From Rhodospirillaceae bacterium (GTDB lineage: Bacteria; Pseudomonadota; Alphaproteobacteria; Rhodospirillales; Rhodospirillaceae), in NCBI GenBank assembly GCA_002737725.1, contig NSIP01000004.1:62001-126000 (forward strand): a stretch of 64,000 bases of DNA. Direction: 5' to 3'. A program made the translations under genes and the position numbers. The notes beneath the pieces were generated by a model, which was not told the DNA's origin, searched no databases, and worked only from the letters and a program-made list of their open reading frames with translations. Below, piece by piece: positions 1-8,844 of this stretch (within the stretch, counting starts at the first letter, position 1; each line of letters begins with the position of its first letter).

Positions 1-58
1 ACAGCAACAAGACAACCACCAGAACGATGACCCAATGCCAGATACTAAAAGAACCCAT
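1..58 (-). CDS. tatA: TatA, twin-arginine translocase subunit (N-terminus only)
   Basis: Only the first 19 codons lie in the window; the rest is beyond base 1. They read MGSFSIWHWVIVLVVVLLL, the standard TatA start: a short periplasmic N-terminus followed by a single hydrophobic membrane segment. TatA forms the pore of the Tat pathway, which exports folded proteins across the inner membrane. A ribosome-binding site (AGGGAGA) lies just upstream of the ATG at 58. It follows scpB at a distance of about 117 bases in the same direction, the usual alphaproteobacterial order scpA-scpB-tatA. Identification rests on this short peptide plus the neighbourhood. Confidence 0.85.
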   Translation of the reverse strand, partial: MGSFSIWHWVIVLVVVLLL

Positions 59-175
59 TTTTCAATCTCCCTGTCGGGACAGAGCCGCAGGCTCCGCCAT
101 GGCACAACATTTATATAGGCACATTCGCAGAAACGCAGCATCACGGCAACTTAAAGCCGCAATTATTTAGTTATT

Positions 176-970
176 TCAAGATGATGACGGGGTATCAGCA
201 GGCTCGTCAGCCGCCTCTTGGTTGCCCGCTATGGGCTCCAAAGCCTCGTCCGATTCATCCGTATCGAAGGGTGCTGCGCCCAGATCGTCGGCGCGGGTCG
301 CATAAGCCCCCACACCACGACGGCTATCGAGCAGTCCTGCGGCTTTCAGCTCGTCCAAACCGGGCAGGTCTTGGATCGACTCAAGGCCGAAGTGATCGAG
401 GAAAGCCGAGGTGCTTCCCCACATGACGGGCCGCCCGGGCGCGTTCTTATGGCCTTTGGGCTTAATCCAGCCCTCTTCCAACAAAATATCAAGCGTGCCA
501 GTCGATACAATCACGCCGCGAATCTCTTCAATTTCAGCCCGGGTCACCGGCTGGTGATAAGCGATGATCGCGAGCGTCTCGATGGCGGCGCGCGACAGCT
601 TGCGCGGCACCAACTTTTCCAGGTGCAAGCGCTCGCCCAACGAGGGGTCGGTGCGGAAATACCAACGCCCACCCGCCTGGACTAAATGCACACCACCGTA
701 TGCATATTGGGCGCGCAAATCTTCCAGCACGCTCGTGACGTCGGCCCCCTCGCCCAAGCGCTCGCCAATGGACCGCTCGGTCATCGGCTCTTTGGTCGCG
801 AATAACAGGGCTTCCACAAGACGGATATCCTCGGCCCGGCGATGCTTAATCTCGTCCTCACGACCCGCCGCAATTTCGGCGACGGCCTCATGCAACGCGG
901 CTGGCTCGGGCAGTTCCGTCGCCGCAATTTCGTCATCTGGGCGCGTGGTATCAGGATCAGGATTAGTCAT
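176..970 (-). CDS. scpB: ScpB, segregation and condensation protein B
   Basis: Encodes 264 residues. ScpB is the winged-helix partner in the SMC-ScpA-ScpB condensin complex that compacts and segregates the chromosome. The recognisable core runs from about residue 45 (RLVEALLFATKEPM) through the family signature IETLAIIAYHQPVTRAEIE near residue 135 and GRPVMWGSTSAFLDHFGL near residue 180. An acidic N-terminal extension and an acidic, proline-rich C-terminal tail are common in alphaproteobacterial ScpB. Its start overlaps the end of scpA by 8 bases, which indicates translational coupling. Confidence 0.95.
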   Translation of the reverse strand: MTNPDPDTTRPDDEIAATELPEPAALHEAVAEIAAGREDEIKHRRAEDIRLVEALLFATKEPMTERSIGERLGEGADVTSVLEDLRAQYAYGGVHLVQAGGRWYFRTDPSLGERLHLEKLVPRKLSRAAIETLAIIAYHQPVTRAEIEEIRGVIVSTGTLDILLEEGWIKPKGHKNAPGRPVMWGSTSAFLDHFGLESIQDLPGLDELKAAGLLDSRRGVGAYATRADDLGAAPFDTDESDEALEPIAGNQEAADEPADTPSSS

Positions 971-1781
971 TGGTAATTTCAGTTCTATTGGCAGGTTTCA
1001 AGAAAATCGGAGCGAAGGCTGCATCTTGGCGGATATCAGCCTTGCCCTGACGAACAAGTTCGAGTGCGGCGATGAGTGTCGTACTGATGGCCGAGCGGCG
1101 CATCAAGGGCTGACGTATGCCGCGCGGCAGAAAATCCATCATCGTCGTCCAATCGGGCACGCCTGGCAGAATAGTCCGCAACCGCTCAATCGCCTCATCA
1201 ATCGAGAACAAATCGAAGGGTTCGATTTCAAGGGCCTTCACAGCCTTGTCACGGTGCTGTGCGGCGTAAGCCTTCAAAAGGTCATACAGCGATACATCGT
1301 AAACCGGGCGGTAGGTGACCGGCAGATCTTCTTCCATGCCACGGCGGAAGAAATTGATGCCGTCGATGGGCAGCGAGAACAGATTGCGCCCTGCCACCTG
1401 CATGGCCTCGAGGCGAAGCAACTGGAACTTCAGGGCCTCGGCCATTTCCTCGGCGGAAGGTTGATCGCCGTTGTCTTCTGCCGGTAGCAGCATTTTTGAC
1501 TTCAGATAGGCCAGCCAAGCCGCCATGACCAAGTAATCAGCCGCGATTTCAAGCTGTAATTCCTGCGCGCTTTCGATGAAGCGCACGTACTGCTCGGCCA
1601 AGGCCAAAATCGAGATGTGCTTAAGATCAACCTTCTGATCGCGCGCCAGCGTCAACAGAATGTCGATGGGGCCTTCATAGGCCCCTAAGGACAAGACGAA
1701 ATTCACCATCGAGCCTAATTGCAAGGCGGGCGCGGCGTCTTCTTCAAAAGCGGGAATCTCGGTGCTGGGCGTATCGGACAT
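963..1781 (-). CDS. scpA: ScpA, segregation and condensation protein A (kleisin)
   Basis: Encodes 272 residues. ScpA is the kleisin that bridges the SMC heads and binds ScpB in bacterial condensin. Family hallmarks are visible: YEGPIDILLTLARDQKVDL near residue 35, ISILALAEQYVRFI, then AADYLVMAAWLAYLKSKMLLP, the helical segment that contacts the SMC neck. The C-terminal winged-helix part includes VVTFLAALELVRQG-like sequence (here STTLIAALELVRQGKADI). It lies 20 bases downstream of the M50 protease gene and overlaps scpB by 8 bases, within a single minus-strand operon. Confidence 0.95.
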   Translation of the reverse strand: MSDTPSTEIPAFEEDAAPALQLGSMVNFVLSLGAYEGPIDILLTLARDQKVDLKHISILALAEQYVRFIESAQELQLEIAADYLVMAAWLAYLKSKMLLPAEDNGDQPSAEEMAEALKFQLLRLEAMQVAGRNLFSLPIDGINFFRRGMEEDLPVTYRPVYDVSLYDLLKAYAAQHRDKAVKALEIEPFDLFSIDEAIERLRTILPGVPDWTTMMDFLPRGIRQPLMRRSAISTTLIAALELVRQGKADIRQDAAFAPIFLKPANRTEITND

Positions 1782-1801
1782 AGGCAGCGTTCGCGTTCTT
1801 T

Positions 1802-2488
1802 TTATAAGCCAGAGAGCCGGGCGATGAGTTGAACAACCTCATCGGCAATGTTCAACACGACCCAGCCGATAGGATTGAGATTGACCCCAATGGTGTTGCC
1901 TAACAACGGCAACCCCACCATGAGCAAAAGGAGCGGCAACATGCCGTATTTCTCTAGCTGGGCCAAGCGCATTGCCAGGCCTGTGGGTAGTATTCCAAGC
2001 AGCACCTTTCCGCCATCGAGAGGCGGGATAGGTAACATATTAAGAACCATCAATAATATATTGATAATCAGTCCATTTTTGAAGGTATCAATCGCGATTT
2101 TTTGATACTCCGGCGGGAACGAATCGACCATCACAAACAGCCGCGCCGAGACCATCGCCAGAAACAGATTCATCAATGGCCCCGCCAAGGCCACCCACAT
2201 CATATCGCGGCGTGGATTCTTGAAACGGCGGTCATCGACCGGAACGGGTTTGGCCCAGCCAAAAAGAAACGGCGAGCCCGATAATTTTAGCAGCAGCGGT
2301 AGCGCAATGGTCCCGATAGGGTCGATATGGCGAATCGGATTAAGAGACATGCGCCCCAAATCCTTCGCGGTTGTGTCGCCGAGCATGTTGGCAGCGTAAG
2401 CGTGGGCAGCTTCGTGCAGTGTGATGGCAAGCAGCGTTGGAACGCCAAATGCGATCACGCTCTCGACTATAGATAGTTCACTATCCAT
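1802..2488 (-). CDS. Site-2 protease family (M50) membrane metallopeptidase
   Basis: Encodes 228 residues, a short site-2 protease of the YwhC/FtsH-anchor-free type. The zinc motif HEAAH is at residues 25-29 (H25, E26, H29), and the third-ligand motif NMLPIPPLDGGK lies near residue 150. Four to five hydrophobic segments surround these, placing the active site in the membrane. This small M50 protein sits between nagZ and scpA in many alphaproteobacteria, and its substrate is generally unknown. The start codon overlaps the nagZ stop by 8 bases. No PDZ domain is present, so it is not RseP. Confidence 0.9.
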   Translation of the reverse strand: MDSELSIVESVIAFGVPTLLAITLHEAAHAYAANMLGDTTAKDLGRMSLNPIRHIDPIGTIALPLLLKLSGSPFLFGWAKPVPVDDRRFKNPRRDMMWVALAGPLMNLFLAMVSARLFVMVDSFPPEYQKIAIDTFKNGLIINILLMVLNMLPIPPLDGGKVLLGILPTGLAMRLAQLEKYGMLPLLLLMVGLPLLGNTIGVNLNPIGWVVLNIADEVVQLIARLSGL

Positions 2489-3536
2489 TTTGAATCTGGC
2501 TTAGCACATGAGCAGCGACACCTGCAACCTGATCCACCGTCAAAGGCCTGCGGGGGTTCAGTCGAACAGCTTCAGAATCCCGAAGTGCTTTAAGCCCCCT
2601 CGACCCAAGTGGACCGGTGCCGCGCGCAACAGCTTCCATCTCGGCCATATTGCCATTGCAATGCAGCACCACATCGCAACCCGCGTCCAGCGATTTGGCC
2701 GCGCGCTCATCGTAAGGCCCGGTCAACGCGGCCATCGACAGATCATCGCTCATGACCAGGCCATCAAATGCCAACTCGCCGCGAATGAATTCGTCGAACA
2801 TCCTTTTGGACTGCGTGGCTGGAAGATGCGCATCAATGGCCGTGTAGACCACATGCGCCGTCATAGCAAAGGCAAATGGCCTGGGCATGAGCCGCGCCCA
2901 AGCCTGATAAGGTTTGAAATCTGTCGCGCGCAATGTGGCTAAATCCGCATCAACCACCGGCAACACTTTATGGCTATCAGATGTCGCCCGACCATGACCT
3001 GGGATGTGCTTGATGACCGGCACAACGCCTGAATCAATCAGACCCTCGGCTGCAATCGGCGCCAAGACTGCCACAACATCGGGATCTGTGCTGTAGGCCC
3101 GATCTCCAATCACATCGTGCGCGCCCGCAACAGGCACGTCCAGCAACGGCGCGCAGTCCACATCGATCCCCAGATCAACAAGCTCTTTGCCAATGAGTCG
3201 CATGTTCATGCGTAAAGCCTGCGCTGCCTCTGTGGGGTCTTTTGAATAGAGCTTACCAAATTCCACGCCGGGTGGCGCTGCGCGCCAAAAGGGCGACTTG
3301 AGGCGCTGCACCCGCCCACCTTCCTGATCAATCAACACCACAGGATTATGACCAGGGGTTAGGGAGCGAAGATCGTCGACCAATGCTTTGACCTGGTCGG
3401 AACGCTCGACGTTACGCGCAAACAGAATATAGCCGACCGGGCGTTGTGATGCGAAAAACGCACGCTCAACTTCGGTGAGTGTCAGGCCAGAAAGGCCAAA
3501 GATCGCCGCCTTGGGCAGCAAAGATGATTGAGTCAT
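2481..3536 (-). CDS. nagZ: NagZ, beta-N-acetylhexosaminidase (GH3)
   Basis: Encodes 351 residues, a cytosolic glycoside hydrolase family 3 enzyme that removes N-acetylglucosamine from 1,6-anhydro-muropeptides during peptidoglycan recycling. Diagnostic segments are LIDQEGGRVQRLKSPFW near residue 90, VIKHIPGHGRATSDSH near residue 180 (the His/Asp loop that acts as general acid-base in NagZ) and GLVMSDDLSMAAL near residue 265, which carries the nucleophile Asp. Length is normal for short Gram-negative NagZ. It ends in a TAG codon and overlaps the following M50 gene. Ten bases separate it from the SPOR gene upstream. Confidence 0.95.
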   Translation of the reverse strand: MTQSSLLPKAAIFGLSGLTLTEVERAFFASQRPVGYILFARNVERSDQVKALVDDLRSLTPGHNPVVLIDQEGGRVQRLKSPFWRAAPPGVEFGKLYSKDPTEAAQALRMNMRLIGKELVDLGIDVDCAPLLDVPVAGAHDVIGDRAYSTDPDVVAVLAPIAAEGLIDSGVVPVIKHIPGHGRATSDSHKVLPVVDADLATLRATDFKPYQAWARLMPRPFAFAMTAHVVYTAIDAHLPATQSKRMFDEFIRGELAFDGLVMSDDLSMAALTGPYDERAAKSLDAGCDVVLHCNGNMAEMEAVARGTGPLGSRGLKALRDSEAVRLNPRRPLTVDQVAGVAAHVLSQIQNG

Positions 3537-3546
3537 GGTTCAGCTG

Positions 3547-4560
3547 TTAAGGCTTTACCACAAGGCATGCGTTGCCCTCGGCCGTTAGCGCCGCGCACAA
3601 CTCATCGGCAGCTGCTTTATCGGGCAATGTGCCAGCCCGCAGGCGGAAGAAAATCCCGCGTTCGCCTAAATCGGCACGAACCACCGATGGTGAAAGCGCG
3701 CCGACAAGGCCCGCGTGCTTATTTTTAATCCGGTTCCATTCAGTCATGGCGCCTTCTTCCGACTTCGCCGCCGCCAATTGCACCAGCAAGCCGGGGCCTG
3801 TCGGCGCGGCGGCTTCAGACGCGGGCGCTGGAACAATCACTGGAATAACAGAAGACGGAGAAGTGATCTCAGGTGCCGGGGCAGCTTGTTCGGCTGCAGG
3901 ATCGCGCAGCGGCATGAGCACTGGCGGTTTAGGTGGCGAAGCTGGCACCGCATTTGATTGCTTTGCTTCGGGCAACTTTGGCTCCTCAATCACGGTTTTT
4001 TCTGCCTCCGCGCCCTTCTTATCAAGACTAGCGATCATCGCCGCCAGTTCATCACGCTTTTCGTCCAGCGGAGATTTTACTTCAAGCGGCGGATCGGCCG
4101 GTTTAGCCGCAGGCTTTGGTTCTGCTTTGGGTGGCGCTTTGGGCTGCTCAGGTGGCGGCAAAAGATTTTCAACCCGATTGGGCGCGTCGGTTTTAGCAAC
4201 CCGGTCATAAACCGTCTTATCCTGGTTCTCGACCCGCATCCCGCCTGGGGTCTCAGGTTTAATTTTGTACGCTGACGCATCAGCTTTGACCATGGGCACG
4301 CCGCCATCAGCGCCACTCATCCCATTGACGTCCTGGTCTTTGAGAAAAAACCACGCCGCACTGCCCGCAATAATAGCGCCAAACACAACGCCAATAATCA
4401 ATCCCAACGACGTACCGACATGGCTACGACCCCGGATGCGATAATACTCGTCGTCGAATACATCATCGGTAAAGCGCGTGGCGCGCAAGGCCGCAATATC
4501 ATCAGCTTTGGTCTCGGCCTTGCGAAGCATCGGGCCTTCGCCTTCGCGGTCAATCGCCAT
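3547..4560 (-). CDS. SPOR-domain inner-membrane protein
   Basis: Encodes 337 residues. A short cytoplasmic N-terminus of about 45 residues is followed by one transmembrane helix (SLGLIIGVVFGAIIAGSAAWFF), a long proline/alanine/lysine-rich periplasmic linker and a C-terminal SPOR domain of about 75 residues beginning at LLVQLAAAKSEEGAMTEW. SPOR domains bind glycan strands stripped of stem peptides at the division septum, so a division-associated role is likely. In alphaproteobacteria such a gene normally lies between argS and nagZ, as here. Its ATG overlaps the argS stop by one base (TGATG), indicating coupling. Confidence 0.9.
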   Translation of the reverse strand: MAIDREGEGPMLRKAETKADDIAALRATRFTDDVFDDEYYRIRGRSHVGTSLGLIIGVVFGAIIAGSAAWFFLKDQDVNGMSGADGGVPMVKADASAYKIKPETPGGMRVENQDKTVYDRVAKTDAPNRVENLLPPPEQPKAPPKAEPKPAAKPADPPLEVKSPLDEKRDELAAMIASLDKKGAEAEKTVIEEPKLPEAKQSNAVPASPPKPPVLMPLRDPAAEQAAPAPEITSPSSVIPVIVPAPASEAAAPTGPGLLVQLAAAKSEEGAMTEWNRIKNKHAGLVGALSPSVVRADLGERGIFFRLRAGTLPDKAAADELCAALTAEGNACLVVKP

Positions 4561-6335
4561 CAGCGCATTTCCTCCACCGGCTCAACGCCATAGACGTCGA
4601 GGCCAGACGCTATCACCAGCCCCACGCCGCGCACAAGCGCAAGGCGCGCCAGCGAGATGGCTTGGTTATCAGCCTGGAGGAAGCGCAACTCGGTTGCATC
4701 GTTGCCCTTATTCCATAGCCCATGGAACTGCGACGCCAGATCATTGAGGTAGAAGGCCACCCGATGTGGCTCGTGCGTCAACGCCGCCTGCTCGACAATG
4801 CGTGGCCAAGCCGCCATCAACCGCAGCGCACCGATTTCGTCGGGGTCTTGGAGCAAATCGAGCTGCGCCTGGGCTAAGCCTGCATCTGAAAAATCAGCCG
4901 ATGGCCACATGTCCTTGGCATGGCGAAACACCGAGCGCCCACGAGCATGGGCGTATTGAACGTAAAACACCGGATTGTCGCGAGTCTTTTCCGTCACCTT
5001 GGCGTAGTCAAAGTCGAGCCCGGCGTCGGATTTACGCGTCAACATAATGAAGCGCACGACGTCCTTGCCCACTGCGTCGATCAAATCGCGCATGGTGACA
5101 AAATTGCCCGCGCGTTTGGACATTTTCACGGGCTCGCCGTTGTTCAGTACCTTCACCATTTGGCACAGCACAACATCAAGTTCACCCTTGCCAGCCGTCA
5201 GCGCCTTCAATGCGGCTTGAACGCGTTTCACATAACCGCCGTGATCGGCACCCCAGACGTTGATGAGCTGGAAAAACCCACGATCAACCTTGTCCTTGTG
5301 ATAGGCGATGTCGCCAGCAAAGTACGTCCAACTGCCGTCGGATTTTTGCAAGGGTCGGTCAATTTCATCGCCAAATTCCGTGGCCTTGAACAGCCGCTGT
5401 GGGCGCGCTTCCCAATCATCGGGCGTCTTGCCTTTGGGTGGCTCAAGAATGCCGGTGTACATCAGCCCTGCGTTCTCGAGGAACTTCACAGCGCTGTTCA
5501 CTTTTCCGGAATCCACCAGCGCTTTTTCGGAGGTGAACAGGTCATGCTGCACGCCAAGCGCGGCCAGATCGTCTTTGATCATGACCATCATCTCGGCCAC
5601 GACGAAGGCCTTGATGGGCGCGAGCCAAGCGGACTCATCACCAGCAGCCCACTTGTCGCCATCACGTTTGGCCAGCGTTTCAGCAATCGGGATCAGGTAA
5701 GCGCCGCCGTATTCGATTTCTTTGCGCGCGAGTGCGGCCTGGAATTCGTCTTCACTCAGGCGACCCAGAACTTGCAAATAGCGCATACGCACCGCACGCG
5801 CTGCAGAGTTCACCTGCCCGCCCGCGTCGTTGATGTAATATTCTTTGGTGACCTTGAAACCTGCTTTGGCCAAAAGCCGCGCAAGCGCATCGCCCACGAC
5901 CGCGCCGCGCGCATGGCCCACGTGCATGGGCCCAGTCGGGTTAGCCGAGACGTACTCGACATTAACGGCAGCACCCTGCCCCACATCGCCATCGCCAAAC
6001 TTCGTGCCTATGGTCAGCACATGTCGCAACGTATTGGCCCAGGTTGAGCCGACAAGACGCAAATTGATGAACCCCGGGCCCGCGATTGAAACCTCGGTCA
6101 CGCCCTGAAGTTTTTTAAGCGGCTCGGTCAGTAAGGCCGCGATTTCGCGTGGGTTTTTGCCCACAGGCTTGCTCAGCACCATAGCCACGTTGGTGGCGAT
6201 ATCGCCGTGTGCTGCATCACGCGGCGGCTCGGCGGCGACCTTGGATAAATCCAAGCCTTGGGGCAAAGCGCTTGCCTTCACCAAGTCATTCACAATGCCG
6301 AGTATGCGGTCTTTATAGAGATTAAAAATGTTCAT
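4560..6335 (-). CDS. argS: ArgS, arginyl-tRNA synthetase
   Basis: Encodes 591 residues, the normal length. It charges tRNA-Arg in the cytosol. The N-terminal Add-1 domain is followed by the class I signature HVGH at residues 138-141 in the context [14 protein letters not shown]. The KMSKS-equivalent VKMSKRAGN is present, followed by the DALR anticodon-binding C-terminal domain ([13 protein letters not shown], then [17 protein letters not shown]). It is 12 bases downstream of dgt and coupled to the SPOR gene. Confidence 0.97.
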   Translation of the reverse strand: MNIFNLYKDRILGIVNDLVKASALPQGLDLSKVAAEPPRDAAHGDIATNVAMVLSKPVGKNPREIAALLTEPLKKLQGVTEVSIAGPGFINLRLVGSTWANTLRHVLTIGTKFGDGDVGQGAAVNVEYVSANPTGPMHVGHARGAVVGDALARLLAKAGFKVTKEYYINDAGGQVNSAARAVRMRYLQVLGRLSEDEFQAALARKEIEYGGAYLIPIAETLAKRDGDKWAAGDESAWLAPIKAFVVAEMMVMIKDDLAALGVQHDLFTSEKALVDSGKVNSAVKFLENAGLMYTGILEPPKGKTPDDWEARPQRLFKATEFGDEIDRPLQKSDGSWTYFAGDIAYHKDKVDRGFFQLINVWGADHGGYVKRVQAALKALTAGKGELDVVLCQMVKVLNNGEPVKMSKRAGNFVTMRDLIDAVGKDVVRFIMLTRKSDAGLDFDYAKVTEKTRDNPVFYVQYAHARGRSVFRHAKDMWPSADFSDAGLAQAQLDLLQDPDEIGALRLMAAWPRIVEQAALTHEPHRVAFYLNDLASQFHGLWNKGNDATELRFLQADNQAISLARLALVRGVGLVIASGLDVYGVEPVEEMR

Positions 6336-6347
6336 AAGTTTCGCGGT

Positions 6348-7553
6348 CTACTTTCTCGGCACAAATAAGCGGGTATGCTCGTCTTGGGCGAAGCGGTCTG
6401 TCATCCCGGCGATGTAGTCAGCCATCCGTCGCGCGGTTTTCATTTTATCAGAGCCATTCAGGCCCTTGCGCCAAGCTTCCGGCAAGAGTCCCGGATCACC
6501 CAGCAGCGCGCCGAAGAGATCTTGCACGACCCGCTGGGCGTGCACGGTCATGCGGTTCACTTCGGCGTGGCGGTACATATTCGCCCACAAGAATTCCTTC
6601 AAGGCCTTATCTTTTGCCGCCATATCCACCGAGAATCCGCACAGCTGCGTGCCCAGGGCTCGTACGTCGTTGGTGGTTTTGGGCTTCAGCGCCACAAACC
6701 GCCGATGGGATTCGGTGATCACATCATTCACCATCGCCCCGATAATTCGCCGTATGGATTCGTGAATCCACACCCCCGTATCTAAGCCCGGATTGGCATC
6801 GGCGATGTCATTGAACACCTGACCAACAAAAGGCACGCCCAGAAGGTCGTCGATGGTGAACAACTTCGCCCGCAGCCCATCCTCGATATCATGGGTGTTA
6901 TAGGCAATGTCATCGGAGATCGCGGCGACTTGCGCCTCTGCGCTGGGCCAGGTCGCCAATTCCAAATCATGGGTGGCGTTATATTCGGCTGTGGCGAGTG
7001 GCAACGGCTTGGAGTTCGCCTGCCCCAACAGCGGCCCGTTATGTTTCACCAGCCCTTCCAAGGTATCCCAGGTGAGGTTCAGGCCATCGAAGGCGAAGTA
7101 GCGTTTCTCCAGTTTGGTCACCAGGCGTAGCGACTGCGCGTTATGATCAAAGCCGTTGTAGTTGACCATGCACTCTTTCAGCGCATCTTCACCGGCATGA
7201 CCAAAGCAGGTGTGGCCCATGTCATGTGCCAAAGCCAATGCCTCGGCCATGTCTTCGTTGAGGCCTAAGAACCGACTGATGGAGCGCGCAATCTGCGCAA
7301 CTTCTAGGCTGTGCGTGAGTCGTGTGCGGTGATGATCGCCGCCTTCATAGTCGTACACAAAGACCTGGGTCTTATGCTTCAACCGGCGAAAAGCGCCGCA
7401 ATGAATGATCCGGTCGCGGTCGCGCTGGTAGGCCGTGCGGGTGGCCGCTTCGGGTTCGGCATGCAAACGCCCGCGCGTCATGGCCGGGTCGCAGGCGATG
7501 CTTGCCATAGAACCCGCCAACGCGCTGATACCTTGATTTTCACCCTTGCTCAT
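6348..7553 (-). CDS. dgt: Dgt-like deoxyguanosinetriphosphate triphosphohydrolase
   Basis: An HD-superfamily hydrolase that splits dNTPs into nucleoside and triphosphate. The chosen ATG at 7553 gives 401 residues starting MSKGENQGIS; a longer reading from 7613 adds 20 residues unlike the family. Metal ligands are visible at H81 (in RTRLTHSLEVAQIARSI) and H110-D111 (LAHDMGHTCFGHAGED). The length and sequence fit the type-2 dNTPase clade common in alphaproteobacteria rather than E. coli Dgt. It is divergent from erpA, with about 110 bases between the two start codons, which probably holds both promoters. It ends in TAG. Confidence 0.92.
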   Translation of the reverse strand: MSKGENQGISALAGSMASIACDPAMTRGRLHAEPEAATRTAYQRDRDRIIHCGAFRRLKHKTQVFVYDYEGGDHHRTRLTHSLEVAQIARSISRFLGLNEDMAEALALAHDMGHTCFGHAGEDALKECMVNYNGFDHNAQSLRLVTKLEKRYFAFDGLNLTWDTLEGLVKHNGPLLGQANSKPLPLATAEYNATHDLELATWPSAEAQVAAISDDIAYNTHDIEDGLRAKLFTIDDLLGVPFVGQVFNDIADANPGLDTGVWIHESIRRIIGAMVNDVITESHRRFVALKPKTTNDVRALGTQLCGFSVDMAAKDKALKEFLWANMYRHAEVNRMTVHAQRVVQDLFGALLGDPGLLPEAWRKGLNGSDKMKTARRMADYIAGMTDRFAQDEHTRLFVPRK

Positions 7554-7662
7554 GGGGCAAACTAGCGGACGCCGTGCCCCGGGGCAAATGGCGGAATCGC
7601 AGGGGAACGGCACAAAACCTGGGGTCCTTGAAGGTTTGGGGGTGAACCACTACATTAGGCCC

Positions 7663-8013
7663 ATGAACCACATCGCTACAGACGCCCCATCTGTTTCCAT
7701 GACCGCCTCGGCTGCCGCCAAGGTGGCCAAACTGGTGGCTGGTGAAGGCAACCCGAGCCTGATGCTGCGCCTGGCAGTTTCGGGTGGCGGCTGTTCGGGG
7801 TACTCCTACGGCTTCAGCCTGGACGACGCTACGACGGCCGACGACAAAGTGCTGGAATTCCATGGCGCGAAACTAGTGATCGACGATGTCTCGCTCGATC
7901 TGCTGAAGGGCTCGGAAATTGACTACACCGAGGACCTACTGGCTTCATCCTTCCGCATCACAAACCCCAACGCCAAATCCACCTGCGGGTGTGGGACTTC
8001 GTTCGCGGTTTAG
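7663..8013 (+). CDS. erpA: ErpA, iron-sulfur cluster insertion protein (A-type carrier)
   Basis: Encodes 116 residues from the ATG at 7663. The reading frame extends upstream to 7546, but that part overlaps dgt and is unlike the family. A-type carriers receive Fe-S clusters from the scaffold and hand them to target enzymes. The three cluster-binding cysteines are present: C44 in SGGGCSGYSYG and C108/C110 in the C-terminal STCGCGTSF. It ends in TAG. In many alphaproteobacteria erpA sits between dgt and xth; here xth is displaced by about 6 kb. Confidence 0.95.
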   Translation: MNHIATDAPSVSMTASAAAKVAKLVAGEGNPSLMLRLAVSGGGCSGYSYGFSLDDATTADDKVLEFHGAKLVIDDVSLDLLKGSEIDYTEDLLASSFRITNPNAKSTCGCGTSFAV

Positions 8014-8087
8014 AAAAATCTCGTCATATTCGCGCTTGTCGCGTGCATCCAGGCTAAATTGCTCACTTTGCAATCCAGCGACTCTGG

Positions 8088-8110
8088 ATCGTCGGGTCGA
8101 GCCCGACGAT
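8088..8110. repeat. Perfect hairpin between convergent genes erpA and the RraA-like gene
   Basis: ATCGTCGGG, a 5-base spacer and CCCGACGAT form a perfect 9 bp stem. It lies 75 bases after erpA and 28 bases after the end of the opposing gene. A short T-rich stretch follows on the plus strand (about 8119-8123), so it may end erpA transcription, but there is no strong U-run. Its symmetry allows action in both directions. Confidence 0.5.
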
Positions 8111-8138
8111 AGCAACAATATTTTCAAAAAAACTTGCC

Positions 8139-8819
8139 CTACTCCACCCACTCCACGCCTTTGCTTTTGATAAACTCTTTGCCGCCGCGAATTTGAAACA
8201 GCGTGCCTTGGGTGGCGATCAGATTTTTTCGCCGTTCCAGCAGTTGCTTTGTCTTTTCTTCGCATGGAATGATGATTTTTTCTACGTCGGCCCTTGGCAC
8301 GACAATCACGCCGTCCAAGTCGCCCAAAATGATGTCGCCGGGGTTGACGATAACGCCACCCGCTGAGACCGGCACATTGACCGAGCCGGGTTTTTCCCAC
8401 GTGCCGTGAGCTGGGTAGCTGCCCCGACACCACACCGGCACTTCGCGCGCTAAGATGGCGCGGGTATCCATTACGGCACCGTCGACGATCACCGCTTCGA
8501 CGCCCAAGTGTTTCGCCGACAGTGTCAGGCCGCCGCCCCAAACGGCTGAGTTCAAATGGCCGTTGGCAGCAATCACAATCACATCGCCGGGCTGAACCAC
8601 GCCGAGCGCAGCAATGGACATGAGGTGGTCAAACGTTTCAATTTTCACGGTGACAGCTGGGCCAACGATGGACCAATCGCGATTGGCGAGCGGTTTGATG
8701 GCCGGGTCCATGAGTTGTGAGCGCGGGAGGTTTTCGGTGACCACCTCGCGCATCGCAGCTTTATAGCGCGCGATGAGGTCTGGCGAAGGACGATCAATGG
8801 TGGCGATAACTTGATGCAT
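8139..8819 (-). CDS. RraA-like / HMG-aldolase-fold protein with altered active-site motif
   Basis: Encodes 226 residues from the ATG at 8819, chosen for the GGAGAGAG ribosome site upstream; the frame stays open further upstream but overlaps the next gene. The sequence matches the RraA / 4-hydroxy-4-methyl-2-oxoglutarate aldolase fold: GPAVTVKIETFDHLMSIAAL, PGDVIVIAANGH, VIVDGAVMD and GDIILGDLDGVIVVP. The family's metal/substrate signature D(or E)-x20-R-D is altered. The first acidic position is Gly96 and the Arg is Met117, leaving only Asp118. It may therefore be a non-aldolase member or have different chemistry. It ends the minus-strand accessory block beginning with the TonB receptor at 13884. 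Confidence 0.8.
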   Translation of the reverse strand: MHQVIATIDRPSPDLIARYKAAMREVVTENLPRSQLMDPAIKPLANRDWSIVGPAVTVKIETFDHLMSIAALGVVQPGDVIVIAANGHLNSAVWGGGLTLSAKHLGVEAVIVDGAVMDTRAILAREVPVWCRGSYPAHGTWEKPGSVNVPVSAGGVIVNPGDIILGDLDGVIVVPRADVEKIIIPCEEKTKQLLERRKNLIATQGTLFQIRGGKEFIKSKGVEWVE

Positions 8820-8844
8820 GGGGGCTCTCTCCGGAAATGTGAGT

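Noticed and set aside
564-1487. Plus-strand open frame of 307 codons opposite scpA/scpB
   Set aside because: Antisense to two conserved genes, with no recognisable domain.
4920-6047. Long plus-strand open frame of 375 codons opposite argS
   Set aside because: It is the antisense shadow of a conserved gene, has no family similarity or ribosome site, and reflects codon bias in argS.
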